Part shown: in pieces, positions 32,165-45,516 of the stretch
Position numbering within the stretch: position 1 is the stretch's first letter
Layout of the letters: the number at the start of each line of letters is the position of its first letter
Assembly (NCBI RefSeq): GCF_029784155.1
Contig: NC_073693.1
Location: 232,949,102 to 233,013,101 of the forward strand
From: Uranotaenia lowii
Taxonomy: Eukaryota > Arthropoda > Insecta > Diptera > Culicidae
Length of the DNA: 64,000 nucleotides
Direction: 5' to 3'
Position numbers and translations under genes: made by a program
The notes under the pieces: generated by a model
Told to the model about the DNA's origin: nothing
Seen by the model: the letters and a program-made list of their open reading frames with translations, nothing else
Databases searched by the model: none

Positions 32165-34487
32165 AACTTGCGGTTTCCTAACTTGGAAGCCAACCGATGT
32201 ACAAACATTAGCATATGCGACTCGGACATCTTGGCTTTGGAGCGATACAGAAGATGGTCCAAGAAAACCAAGCTGTGTGCGAGAGTTGTCTGGCAGGGAA
32301 GCAAGCGGCCAACAAATTCCACAACGTTGAGCATCCTCGGTCGGGTAGACCACTTGAGCTCGTGCATTCCGACGTGTGTGGGTATATGAAGGTGTAGACG
32401 TTCGATGGATTTCGGTATTTCGTCACCTTCAACGACAATTATACCCACTTCATGGTCGTCTATCTAATGAAACACAAGAGGAAGGTGTTCGAGCGCTTCA
32501 AGCAGTACGAACCTATGGCAACTGCATACTTCGGTCGGAAGTTGTGCAAGCTTAGATGCGACAATGTACGTGAATACATCACCAACGAATTTCAAAGACA
32601 TTGTTCTGAGCTAACCGAACTTTGACAGAACTTTTGACAGAAGCTTGATTCCAAGTCTAAACGACTCGTTTTCGAGGGCTACGCGAACTTGCTGAGAGCG
32701 GTGGGCTGAACTCACATTTGAGCGGTTAGCCACTGTGCCAGATCAACAATCAACATTCGAGCAGCTAGACGATGCTCATGCACCTGAAAACACACTCGAG
32801 CGATCAGCTGATGTACTAACAACAGAAAACACATCTGAGCAGTTTGCCGATGTGCCTGCTGATCCAGATCACACTGTGGTTAACAGTGTGGGTTGAGGAT
32901 CACAGCGAAAGCGACTACGAGAGCAGCGTTGAATTCCCGGACGATGACGATGATGATCAAGTTTCCGTCACTCCTGAACCAGCCCTGAGACGAAGTCAGC
33001 GAACCATAAGAACTACACACGTAGCTAACGTAGCCGCTATTGTTGATGAGGAGCTCCTCAGAACATCACTGAGCTGAAGCGCCAGGACGGCTGGGGTTTC
33101 TGGAAGGTCCCCATCGCCGATGAGATGGCAGCCCTCAAGGAGAACAAGATTTGGGAAGCGGCTAGCTTGCCCCCGGGTAACTGGAAACCCATCCTGTCCA
33201 ACTGTCCAAGTGGATGTTCACCGTGAAGAGTGATGATCGCTACAATGCTCGATTGGTCGCGAAAGGATGTTCCCAAAGACCAGGATTAGACTACTGGGAA
33301 ACATACGCTCCGGTCGTCAAGATGGAGAGCGTTCGGTCGGACCGTTCTGGCGTTGGCGAACGAATACGACATGGTCGTACATCAGATTCACGTCAAAACT
33401 GCGTTCCTGAATTTCCAAATTTAGAAGAGGTTATCTTCATGCAATTACCTAACGATGACTCCGGCAAATCGAAGGTAGTTTGATTGAGGAAAAGCCCCTA
33501 CGGCTTGAAACATGCGGGTCGTGCTTGGAACCAGCGATTCGACGACGAGATAAGAAAGCTTGGTTTCTATCGGTTCTATCAGAAAAGGCGTTTCAGAGGT
33601 TATCAGGATCAAGACCGAGCTTGGAAGGCTATTCCAGATGAAGGATCTCCTGGAAGTCAAGACTTTCTTGGGGATGACCATCAAGCAAAATTTCCCGAAT
33701 AGCCCGATACGTCGAGAAGGTTCAGCAACAATTCGGTATGACCGATTGTAAAACCGTATGCACACAGCTTGACACAAACGTTCGCTGGACGAAGCTGAAC
33801 GATGGTGTGGTTATCACCGAACAACTGTTTAAATAATTGATCGGTTGTCTACAATATCTGGCGACATCTTCGCGACCAGATATGCTGCTGCGGTTAGCGC
33901 TTTGAGAAAATACCAGGTCAGCCCGGCGGATAGGCATTGGCAAGGCCTGAAGCGTGTTCGTACCTGCGAGGTACGACCGATACGGCGTTGGTATTCCGCA
34001 GAAACGCGATATCGGAACAACTCATATGCTGATACAGATTTTGCCAACGATTCCGATGATCGAATATTTTTATCAGGCTACGCATATATGATCGTCGGGA
34101 ATCTAGTTTCTTGGTCAACGAAACGTCAGCAGACGGTCAATCTGTCGTCGACCGAAGCTGAGAAAGGAGCCATTTGTCATGCAGTCAAGGAAAGTTTGTG
34201 GTTAACAATCTTCCTTGGTGAATTGGGTGTGGTTAGTTGGCACTCCTTTAATATTAATGGAGGACAACATACCTAGCATCCAGTACCTAGAGGAGGCCCG
34301 GACCCATCAACGGATGAAGCATCTGGACGTAAAGTATGCGTTCATCAGGGAGATCATGGAAAGCTGTCAGCTGTCTTTGCGACACATCTCTACTGAAGAT
34401 CAGCCAGCTGATGCGTTCACGAAAGCGCTACCGAGAGCGAGGCATGCGAAGCTGTTCAGCATTCTCAATTTACGAATCGAGGGGAGG
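32165..34487 (+). pseudogene. pol: Decayed Ty1/copia pol (integrase, RT, RNase H)
   Basis: The pieces read in copia order. GAG-pre-integrase/integrase: RLGHLGFGAIQKMV, CESCLAGKQ, LELVHSDVCGYM (first Asp), then across an in-frame TAG (32395) to LRCDNVREYITNEF (second Asp). After TGA at 32623 much of the integrase is missing. An acidic linker follows (DDDDDDQVSVTPEPALRRSQR). RT: ADEMAALKENKIWE, FTVKSDDRYNARLVAKGCSQ, LDYWETYAPVVKMESVR, RKSPYGLKHAGRAWNQRFDD. The block with the YVDD active site is lost between KLGFY and TELGRLFQMKDLLEV. RNase H: SSTEAEKGAICHAVKESLWL and EDNIPSIQYLEE. It ends ADAFTKALPRARH...GRC before a stop at 34491-34493. Several frameshifts; it is dead. Confidence 0.88.
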
Positions 34488-34646
34488 TGTTGATATTCAC
34501 GATTTTCGGATGAAAATCCGCCCCATCTGCACAACCAAAACATTTGTTTTGGTACTGTTCGTTTTCATCAATTCGCAATCGAGAACTAAAGGTCTATTCA
34601 CGCACTGCCTGACACTCACTGTTTTTGAATTAATTTTCGTTAATTT
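34479..34646 (+). mobile_element. Copia polypurine tract and start of 3' LTR
   Basis: GAGGGGAGG (34479-34487), directly followed by TGTTGATATTCACG, has the layout of a polypurine tract abutting a copia 3' LTR with TGTTGA start. The LTR can be followed only to the edge of the next palindrome at 34647 and its end was not found. The 5' LTR is also absent, so no LTR comparison is possible. Confidence 0.55.
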
Positions 34647-36459
34647 CACTAGTTTACAGCATTTTTGAACTCAGTAAACTAAAGGTCATTTCTAATGTGA
34701 AATCAGGCGCTGAATCCGAAAATGAAATTCAAAAAAATCACAGTAGAACCGTTTTTGAGTTATGCTCCAAATATGAAATTTCTGAAAAATCAAAAAAGTT
34801 CTTGTTCTTAGATTAAAATATCTCAAACGGCATAACAGTAATTTGAAATCCCTTTGTTGCATATTGTAAAAGAATAAATTTTCTATCAATCACCTGAATA
34901 CTGTTTTTGTGTTCGACAAACAGTATTGTTGATATTATTGACTCAATGGGAGAAAAAATTATTAAAAACGCATTTTTTTAGAGAAAATTTTGTTTCAACG
35001 AAAGTTTTAGACTCGATGGTAGCATTCAAAAAATCTGATTTTATTTTGCCCTTGAATGTCAATTTAAAACAAAGATTTCAAGTGATTATTTATCAAAATC
35101 AGTTGAAAATTGAAGAAGTTATGGCTACTTAACGATAACTGTAATTTTCGCAGTTTTTAATAATTTAACGAACCGCAGTACACTTTTCATAGTATAGAAA
35201 GAATAACACATGGTAAATCTCACTCGCTCCGAGTCAACATTATTTATTAGCTTACCAGAAGGTCACATGCCAAGTTTTAGGAAGATCTGACCATAGGGAG
35301 GAGTTGCTTGAGTCTCAAACGTGAATAAAATTTTGAGGTATTTTGCCCGGAAGGAACGAAAAATACTGGTTTTTCATCAATAACTTCTTCCATCACTAGC
35401 TGATTGTTTTTTATGGTTAATTTTCTTAAAGCCTAAGTTGAGACAAATATTTCACCCGAAGACTGTGACTCGATTGGATTTTCAACAGAAAAGTTATTGC
35501 GGTTCAAAGATTGTATTTTTGTCGAAAATTCTCGTATAAAACGCAATGCGTAAAAAGTACTCATTGCGTGTTGGACAAAATTTGCGGCCTTTGAACTGCA
35601 TTAACTTTTTTACTTCAAGTCCAATCGTGTTGCAGTCTTCTGGTGAAATATTTGTCTCTACTTAGGCTTTAAGAAAATCAACCATAAAAAACAATCAGCT
35701 AGTGATGAAAGAAGTTATTGATGAAAAACCAGTATTTTTCGTTCCTTCCGGGCCAAATACCTTAAAATTTTATTCACGTTTGAGATTCAAGCAACCCCTC
35801 CCTATGGTCAGATCTTCCTGAAACTTGGCATGTGACCTTCTGGTAATCTAATAAATAATTTTGACTTGGAACGAGTGAGATTTATCATGTTTCATTCTTC
35901 CTATACTATGATAAGTGTACTGCGGTTCGTTAAATTATTAAAAACTGCAAAAATTACAGTTATAGTAAAGTAGCCATAACTTCTTCAATTTTCAAACGAT
36001 TTAGATAAACAACCACTTGAAATGTTTGTTTTAAATTGATATTTAAAGGCAAAAGAAAATTAGATTTTTTAAGTGCTACTATTGAGTCTAAAACTTTCGT
36101 TGAAACAAAATTTTCTCTAAAAAAATGCGTTTTTAATAATTTTTTCTCTCATTAAGTCAATAATATCAACAATACTGTTGGTCTAACGCAAAAACAGTAT
36201 TCAAGTGATCGATAGAAAATTTACTCACCTTCAATATGCAAAAGAGGGATTTCAAATAACTGTTGTGCCGTCCGAGATATTTTATTCTAAGTACAAGAAC
36301 TTTTTTGATTTTTCAGAAATTTCATATTTGGAGCATAACTCAAAAACGGTTCTACTGAGATTTTTTTGAATTTCATTTTCGGATTCAGCGCCCGATTTTA
36401 CATTATATGTTGGTCAGTTAATCAAGTTCACGATTTTTTTTAAATTTTGTAAACTAGTG
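34647..36459. mobile_element. Second 1.8-kb palindrome, same family as 21076-22888
   Basis: CACTAGTTTACA (34647-34658) pairs with TGTAAACTAGTG (36448-36459). The inverted arms converge on CGCAATG...CATTGCG at about 35542-35568. Inner-arm blocks such as CGATTGGA near the centre, ACTGGTTTTTCATCA, and the TGCCAA.../ACCTTCTGGT stretch are shared with the first palindrome, and the centre reads AGTACTTTTTAC in both (inverted here). The outer arms differ from the first palindrome. No transposase and no clear target duplication were found. Left edge abuts the copia LTR piece. Confidence 0.8.
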
Positions 36460-39400
36460 TTTTTATTCATACGATTTTAGCAATAGTTCTCAGCATAATT
36501 TTGGGGTAAAAAAAATTTAAAAAAGGAAATTAGTTGTTGAGGAATTAAATGTTTCTAGATTCCAAAAATGTTATCTTATTTTAATCGCCGCTGAGATATA
36601 TTCTTATTTAATTTTTGGCATTTCGGCGGGTTGTGAAAATTCAAGGTAGAATATTTAGAAAGAACATGAAAGTATTATAGGTGGACAGATCAAAGCTAGA
36701 GCGCTTTGGGTTGAAGAAATTGAATAGTTGGTGAAAATGTGAGCAGGGCTTTTGTTTTGTGAACAGCTTTTGAACTACTTGCGTGATTTTTTGCCGCGCG
36801 CCGTTTCAATGTTGATAGGAAGCGATGAAGAAACCCATCGCATTCCTACCCACATTGAAACACGGACGGATCGAACACATGAGATTGTGTCCGACCGGGC
36901 CCAATAGTAACCACAGCATACTGTTCATTGATCGCTGGAAAAATTTAAAAATTGGGCGCCTATTTCTCAACCAAGTACCTATATTTACGTGGGGGCGATA
37001 TGCAACCTAGATGTGTTTTTTTCCTTGCTTATTTGTACACAGCACATGGTAATAAATGACGCCTAGATGTGACACGGATTGATATTTTATCGATCGAATC
37101 AAAACCATATAAAAGATTTCAAATCTTTAAACTATTTTTAATTCGTGTTAATTTAAGTAGTAAATTGTTGTCCAAAAAACATGAATTTGGTAATGAAAAA
37201 TATGAAATGATGACACTTTGCGGACGTTTGAAAATAAGAAATTGGGAATCTTTACATTAACTGAACGAGAGTCTGTTCTTTGAAATAGATTAGATAGGAT
37301 TGAAGTTTTTAAAGGCCGAATGAATTTTTTGATTTTTTTCAAACCTAAGTTGAAGTTATCAATAAAATAATTTACTTTTCAATAACAAAAAGTGAGGATT
37401 TGCATTTTTCGGAAGAATTTTCAATTAAGAAAGTAAACTTGAGCAAGTGCAAACTTTCAACTTTTACAAAAAAATGTATACATTATTTCTTCTTCTAAAA
37501 ATTGTTAGGCCCAAAAAAACTATCTTATTAAATGAACTCAACTCTTTTTTTTTAATCATTCACCAAAAAACTGTTTACACGTTTACTGTTTGTTTACACA
37601 CAATTCAGGTACAAACTTAACATGAACAGTATGTTTTTGTTTAACATATTTTAGCTTCATAAAAGTGACTTTTGATTCATTTTTTTTAAGGAAAGTTTTT
37701 TTGTGATTGATATTCCAGGGGCAGCAAATTTTTATGATGATATTTTAATAGACCTGAAAGTGTTAAAAGTAATATAAATTCCTGTAATTTCTTAGGTGGA
37801 ATAAGTGAAAACGCGCCATTTGGCAATGAAACATCTACAATTCAAGAATTTATCTCCAAAATGGGCAGAAAGGTTATCCCGAGTGTTGAATCTGAAGTGG
37901 ATACTAAAAATTATTATTAAGGTCTTTGTTAATCAGGGCTTTTGGTTGAACAGCATTCAGTGAAATTGAAGTACCAAGCATTAATTTATTCTGGAGAAAA
38001 ACTTAGGATATATCAATGAAAGTTGATAAAATAGACAAACAAGAACAAGTATTACATTCATTTTAAAGTCTTTTCACTGACGCATCTGAAAAAGACCTAT
38101 GTGTTTTCACTTGCCGCAATAAATGGGACAAATGTATACTTCGATATTTCTTTTTGTCAACATAACTATTTTTTTTTTTGAAAGTATTTTTTTTTTTGCA
38201 GAAAATATGAAAGTTGAACTGTGGTGATATTCGTTTGCATTTGCCCCGGTGTTTCATTTTTGAAATGAACTTACGAAACCATCGAAGCCTGAACAGATTA
38301 TTTCATTTCTATCTATTAAATTTTAAAAAATCTGCTTTTCAAATAAATGTTATTAAATCTTAAAAATATTACATAATCCTATATGAAATATCAGATCACC
38401 ACCAACAATGTTCGGGAAATTTTGAAATCAGAACATCCTAATGCTTCAATTAGAATCTTTAAAATAATGGGTGAATATATCTAAACATATGTTTTCCTCT
38501 TTTCAAAACCAATCGTTTCTTTGATTCATTGGGTTAAAGTTCGAAGGAATTAATTTGCATTTTATGTTTGAATAAAAAAAAAGGAATTTGCAGTATACAA
38601 AATCGTCAGATTTAATGTCATGACAAGTGCTGTTTGGGAACATTTTAAGTTGAAATGTGTAAAGTCTATAACTTAAGTATCAGGCGAAACTTTTTGGAAA
38701 TGATTTTGGTGAAAATATGGATTTTAATTCAATCTTCGAAGCATGAGGATGGTGAATAAAAAGCTGTTTCAAATGATTAGTAGAAAATCGTTTCTTATGT
38801 GTTTCATTTCTTCAGCTCTAAAAAATACACCATCCAAAGCTAATTGGGAGCTGAAAGCGCTGCGTTAGGCAAAATATTCGGCAAATACTCCAAACATTAT
38901 CCCGATATTCAAAATTCTATTTTAAAGAAGATTCATAAGCAATATATTCCAATAAATGAGAAACTTTTTTCCCGGATTAAACCTTAATGTGAACTCGAAC
39001 AAAACGGAATAAATCTACTTAATAAAATACAGCATATGAAACATACATATTATCAACATACAGTTATTTATGGAACAAGTTACAAAAATTGTATGTTAAA
39101 AGACCCGTCGAGTTAAATTCTTAGGTTTAATTTTGATAGAATTAAGCGGGACGATTCGAGTAAAGGGAAAGAAGGGAAATGTAGAGAAAACTAGGAAAAA
39201 AGGAAAATGGACGCCAAGTTGAACATGGTAAGACGAAGTTTACCGGGTCTGCTAGTACTTTATAATTTTTGGAAATAATTATCACGGAAAAGCTATATAT
39301 ATCAATCACGTAGTGAAATAAAATCGATATGAAAGCATTTTAGTGACTTAATTAGGAAAATGATTGAATGCAGTTAAATAGGAAATTGTTTGTTTGTTTG

Positions 39401-39787
39401 TTTATTGTGTTTAATGAATGCGTTTTTCTCAAAACAAAGGTCTTGGCGTGTAGGTCTTTTCAAAAATCGATACCGATTTGTTTTTTAGTACAAAAAATAT
39501 TGTTGCATGTTTATACTTTTTTGTAACTAAATGTACGCAGCATCATTGTCGATCTTTTGAGTATATTTGTTTTTGAAAGAAAACGTTGAAAAGTTCAATT
39601 GAGCTCTAACAAAATATTACTGTTATTGATGTTTTAAGCCTTTTGTGCTAATTGGCATCAAAACAATAATTTTGAAGATGTTGAGATACGTTAAATCCTC
39701 AGTGATCAAAGTTACCCCAAAACATGAAATCTGGTTTTGTGACAAACATTCAGTTATAGCACTAGTGTCGTTTGAGTATTCTGCTAT
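36460..39787. other. AT-rich non-coding, one GC-richer hairpin
   Basis: No gene. The only distinct item is the hairpin at 36803-36861. Short frames are AT-rich and random-looking. Confidence 0.45.
36803..36861. repeat. 59-nt stem-loop, about 25-bp arms
   Basis: GTTTCAATGT... (36803-36827) pairs with ...ACATTGAAAC (36836-36861). The arms also match at CATCGC/GCGATG and TAGGA/TCCTA, with two mismatches and one bulge around an eight-base loop. Size suits a short hairpin RNA precursor or a small inverted repeat; nothing decides between them. Confidence 0.5.
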
Positions 39788-40287
39788 NNNNNNNNNNNNN
39801 NNNNNNNNNNNNNNNNNNNNNNNNNNNNNNNNNNNNNNNNNNNNNNNNNNNNNNNNNNNNNNNNNNNNNNNNNNNNNNNNNNNNNNNNNNNNNNNNNNNN
39901 NNNNNNNNNNNNNNNNNNNNNNNNNNNNNNNNNNNNNNNNNNNNNNNNNNNNNNNNNNNNNNNNNNNNNNNNNNNNNNNNNNNNNNNNNNNNNNNNNNNN
40001 NNNNNNNNNNNNNNNNNNNNNNNNNNNNNNNNNNNNNNNNNNNNNNNNNNNNNNNNNNNNNNNNNNNNNNNNNNNNNNNNNNNNNNNNNNNNNNNNNNNN
40101 NNNNNNNNNNNNNNNNNNNNNNNNNNNNNNNNNNNNNNNNNNNNNNNNNNNNNNNNNNNNNNNNNNNNNNNNNNNNNNNNNNNNNNNNNNNNNNNNNNNN
40201 NNNNNNNNNNNNNNNNNNNNNNNNNNNNNNNNNNNNNNNNNNNNNNNNNNNNNNNNNNNNNNNNNNNNNNNNNNNNNNNNNNNNNNN
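39788..40287. other. Assembly gap, 500 N
   Basis: Exactly 500 N, a conventional gap size, directly before the minisatellite. The true gap length and repeat length are unknown. Confidence 0.97.
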
Positions 40288-42606
40288 AAGACTAAAGACT
40301 AAAGACTAAAGACTAAAGACTAAAGACTTAAAAATGACAAAAGTGACACAAAAATGATACCAAAATCATAACAAAATGACACAAAACTGACACAAAACTG
40401 ACAAAAAACTGACACAAAAATGACAAAAATGACACAAAAGTGACATACAAATGACACAAAACTGATACAAAAATGACACAAAAATGACACAAAAATGACA
40501 CAAAAATGACACAAAAATGACACAAAAATGACACAAAAAATGACAAAAAAATGACATAAAAAAGCCATAAAAATGACATAAAGATGACACAAAAATGACA
40601 AAATAGACAAAAACTACAAAAATGACACAAAAATGACAAAAATAACAAAAATGACACAAAAATGACACAAAAATGACACAAAAAATTACACAATAATGAC
40701 ACAAAAATGACACAAAAATGACACAAAAATGACCCAAACATGATACAAAAATGACACAAAAATGACACAAAAATGACAAAACTGACAAAAAAAAAAAAAA
40801 AAATAAAAAACAAAAAATGATACCAAAATAATACCAAAATGATGACACAAAAGTGACACAAAAGTGACACAAAAATGACACAAAAATGACACAAAATGAC
40901 ACAAAAATGAAACAAAAGTAACACAAAAATTACTAAAATTACACAAAAATGACACAAAAATGACAAAAATGACAAAAATGACAAAAATGACAAAAATGAC
41001 AAAAATGTCAAAAAAGACAACAATGACAAAAATGACAAAAATGACAAATATGACAAAAATGACAAAAATGACAAAAATGACAAAAATGACAAAAATGACA
41101 AAAATGACAAAAATGACAAAAATGACAAAAATGACAAAAATGACAAAAATGACAAAAATGACAAAAATGACAAAAATGACAAAAATGACAAAAATGACAA
41201 AAATGACAAAAATGACAAAAATGACAAAAATGACAAAAATGACAAAAATGACAAAAATGACAAAAATGACAAAAATGACAAAAATGACAAAAATGACAAA
41301 AATGACAAAAATGACAAAAATGACAAAAATGACAAAAATGACAAAAATGACAAAAATGACAAAAATGACAAAAATGACAAAAATGACAAAAATGACAAAA
41401 ATGACAAAAATGACAAAAATGACAAAAATGACAAAAATGACAAAAATGACAAAAATGACAAAAATGACAAAAATGACAAAAATGACAAAAATGACAAAAA
41501 TGACAAAAATGACAAAAATGACAAAAATGACAAAAATGACAAAAATGACAAAAATGACAAAAATGACAAAAATGACAAAAATGACAAAAATGACAAAAAT
41601 GACAAAAATGACAAAAATGACAAAAATGACAAAAATGACAAAAATGACAAAAATGACAAAAATGACAAAAATGACAAAAATGACAAAAATGACAAAAATG
41701 ACAAAAATGACAAAAATGACAAATATGACAAAAATGACAAATATGACAAACATGACAAAAATAACAAAAATGACAAAAATGACAAAAATGACAAAAATGA
41801 CAAAAATGACAAAAATGACAAAAATGACAAAAATGACAAAAATGACAAAAATGACAAAAATGACAAAAATGACAAAAATGACAAAAATGACAAAAATGAC
41901 AAAAATGACAAAAATGACAAAAATGACAAAAATGACAAAAATGACAAAAATGACAAAAATGACAAAAATGACAAAAATGACAAAAATGACAAAAATGACA
42001 AAAATGACAAAAATGACAAAAATGACAAAAATGACAAAAATGACAAAAATGACAAAAATGACAAAAATGACAAAAATGACAAAAATGACAAAAATGACAA
42101 AAATGACAAAAATGACAAAAATGACAAAAATGACAAAAATGACAAAAATGACAAAAATGACAAAAATGACAAAAATGACAAAAATGACAAAAATGACAAA
42201 AATGACAAAAATGACAAAAATGACAAAAATGACAAAAATGACAAAAATGACAAAAATGACAAAAATGACAAAAATGACAAAAATGACAAAAATGACAAAA
42301 ATGACAAAAATGACAAAAATGACAAAAATGACAAAAATGACAAAAATGACAAAAATGACAAAAATGACAAAAATGACAAAAATGACAAAAATGACAAAAA
42401 TGACAAAAATGACAAAAATGACAAAAATGACAAAAATGACAAAAATGACAAAAATGACTAAAAATGACAAATATGACAAAAATGACAAAAATGATAAAAA
42501 TAACACACAAAAAAACTAAAGACTTAAGACTAAAGACAAAAGACTAAAAACTAAAGACTAAAAACTAAAGACTAAAGACTTAAGACTAAAGACTTAAGAT
42601 TAAAGT
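40288..42606. repeat. Minisatellite: ATGACAAAA core flanked by TAAAGAC repeats
   Basis: The order is TAAAGAC repeats (40288-40328), a degenerate ATGACACAAA zone (about 40335-40955), a very regular 9-bp ATGACAAAA array (about 40960-42460), then TAAAGAC/TTAAGAC repeats again (about 42515-42600). Because 9 is a multiple of 3, open frames run through it on both strands (500-700 codons, MTKMTK, FLS, VIF). They are artefacts and not genes. Confidence 0.93.
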
Positions 42607-45189
42607 TTCAAAATAAATGAAATTATTAGAATAAATATTTTGATGATGCGTATTTCAAACTCTTAAAAAGAAACAAACAATTTTCCCATCCGAAACAAAT
42701 GATAAACTTTTCACCCTGAGTTACAGCTTGTTTTCGATGAACTTTCGGGAACAGCACTTGAATTGGGGCCAGCGCCAGCATGTTTTGCAAATTTTTCTAT
42801 TCCGTATAAAAATTAAAACGAGAAAAACAAACTGATAGAAAAAAAATACACGAGAAAAAGAAACTCAGACTGTGGGCCGACCTCAAATCGAAATTGATGG
42901 CACCTGGCTGGCACCGGCAAATGTGTCAATTTTCTAGCCAATTAAACTTTTTACATATTCTTCAATTCGACGCGAAGTTAAACGCTATTTGATGGTGTTC
43001 CCGGAGCAGGATCACCCAGGTTTCTGGTGACGAAAACGACGACGACGACGACCGGTAATCACTGTAAATCAAAATTTATTTCGGTTATTATGGTGCACTT
43101 TGTGGTTCATGTCATGGATGGGCGGAACAGCTATCTAAGTAGAAAGGGAGGGCCACCGTCATTTATGTTTTAAATTAATATCGTGAGGGGACGGAAAAGT
43201 TTTCCATGTTGTTTTTCGCTGGCTTTGGAGAATATTTATCATCTGCTAATTTTTTGACTGTAGCATTAATATTGTAATCTTTGAATCGGAATGCAGAGAT
43301 AAATCACATTTTGCACCAAAGATTGTGCAAACATTTTGCAAGAAAGCTTTTTAAAAAAATATTAAAATAACGGTTGAACAAGTAATACAATTTATACAAT
43401 AAGTTATAAGTTATACAATATTGAATCCGAATCTGTTTTTGATTAGGTTACTGAACTCTATGGAGCCACCACAGCCCGCAGCATTAAGAAACAGTGGACT
43501 GTGACGATTTATTTAATAGAAGCAATTCACATTCCTAAGGATAACACAATTCCTGTCCTGTCCTTTCTGTCTTTGATAAGAGTGCTAGAATTTCTAACTA
43601 TCGACTGGATAGTTTTTTTTGCGGAAGTTTAAATCGTACGAAGAAAATAACAACTGAAACCTCTAACAATTATATCTTGAAACGCATCCAATAAATCGAC
43701 ATGGTAAGGTACGACAGGTATTTTTATTTAATTTTACGAAAATCCAATACTAAAGTATAACTATTATGGATTCAGCCACAAGTAGTTTGAAAGGAAAAAC
43801 AGGTATCATTAAACAGTAGTCGCTTGGAAAGAGGCTCAAAAACTTCAGTAAACATCATATTACATATTGCGTGATTGTTATTTATTCAGCAAACAGAATT
43901 GTACCTGATTTGCTGTGATTGAAATCCCCATTTCAGTGTCATCATCTTGATTGCAGAAAAACAGCAACATTTAAAAACTATTTCCAATACCACCGGCTTG
44001 CATCACACTCAGTTGTGGTGCGTTCAACCTAAATTAAACTCACAACTTGTGCAGAACATTGGAGCGTGACCCAGGAAAAAAATTGAACCGCGTGGCCGGA
44101 GGCGCCACAAAAATGACGTTTTCACATTAATAGCTGAAGTGGGGCAAAGCCCAAACATTTAACAAATTATCTAATTGTTAAACACGCTCCTACAATTGCA
44201 CGGGTTCAAGGAAATTGTAAATAAATTTTTTGTAAACAAAAATAAATTACTATTATTGTTTTATCCAAAGTTCCCGTGTTTCTCCTATATCAAAATAAAA
44301 GGGTAATAAAACTAAACCAATTTGATTAGAAATGGTTTCGTATTTATTTTTTTTCGCATTTGTTTGATTCGGATGCCTTTTTTTGCTGCAGCTGAGCTAC
44401 ATGACATGTTGGAATTTTGCTACCGGCACAACCATTTTTACGACTAGACAAGCCTAGTAAAGTTAAGCGTGAGGCATCATTCAAAATGAATGACAACAAT
44501 GAATTGCAATAGGACTTTAGCGAAATGGTTTGATATCAATGACTCTCCCCTCAAACCACTCTTTCAAGGGAATGTCTCTTTGATTGGCTAATGGACAATA
44601 ATGGAGGTGTTTTTTTTTAAATGTTAATCTTATCGGAAAAAATACTAACGTTGAGGTATCGACTAAAAATAGGAAAATTATTACTTCTCACATTAAAGTC
44701 TGTAACATTACCTGCTGCCGGAACTAAATTAGCTGCAGATTGCATACACGAAATAATCGTGTATCATATAAGATCTACCGCTAAAATCTACCCCGACATG
44801 CACATTTGCCATGGAATGAACTGTCAAAATCACTTCCGCTACAAAATAAGATCGTCTCAGCCTGTGAAAATTAACCATTAAAGCCGATTCTTCGTTAGTG
44901 GCCTAAACGCTTAGATCAAGCCTGTTTTCAGTATCGGGAGACACAAATCGACATCAACAGAGACACCACTGAATTCCGGAACACTAGACAGAAAGCCTGT
45001 CTTGACAGCATCTCATTTCATGACCACAAACAAGTCGGGCGAACGCACAAATCACACAAGAATCAGTCCAGGTTCCGTAATCCAAAGCTTCATCGCAGTA
45101 ACCATTCGCCTGCATACGGTCTCGGATAGGCCAAAAACATAGACAGGCTGGAGAAAGATTACCACATATCGTACACAGTCGAATACCAT
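42607..45189. other. Non-coding stretch
   Basis: No gene recognised. Includes GACGACGACGACG near 43030 and ordinary AT-rich sequence. Confidence 0.4.
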
Positions 45190-45474
45190 CATACAGTGAA
45201 ACATTCCACTGAAACAACACTTTCGAGGCATCTGGAGAAGGCGATCGGAAAAGTCATTCGTTTCCCAGCAAGGAACCTATCGACTCAAGCCAGTTTCGCT
45301 GAATCTAGAAGCAAGAAAAGAAAGGTCCTCATCAGAGGGAGGGCCTTTCAAAATACATGCTGGCCGCATCAGGAAACGCCTGGAAGTCGGCAACAAATTG
45401 TTGATCCCCGAACTGAAGGAGAATATCAGTAAATACGCGGAAAGTGGAGAAGACGACAATAACATAGGAGCATG
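45190..45474 (+). pseudogene. Coding-like remnant, unknown origin
   Basis: A plus frame reads LEKAIGKVIRFPARNLSTQA and KKRKVLIRGR. After a probable one-base shift near 45350 another frame reads RIRKLEVGN-like basic sequence, then LLIPELKENISKYAESGEDD before a stop near 45472. The lysine/arginine-rich then acidic profile looks coding, perhaps the end of a transposon protein. No family was recognised. Confidence 0.3.
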
Positions 45475-45516
45475 ATCGTTGTATTGTTGTGAATAGAAGC
45501 AAGTCCAAAACAGTTA

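Noticed and set aside
39645..40302. Frames of 176-216 codons crossing the first N gap
   Set aside because: N bases are not sequence; the same applies to frames at 55615-56208.
40328..42519. Open frames of 500-707 codons on both strands (MTKMTK, FLSFLS, VIFVIF, HFCHFC)
   Set aside because: They are readings of a 9-bp tandem repeat, whose length is a multiple of three; no start, domain or codon variation supports genes.
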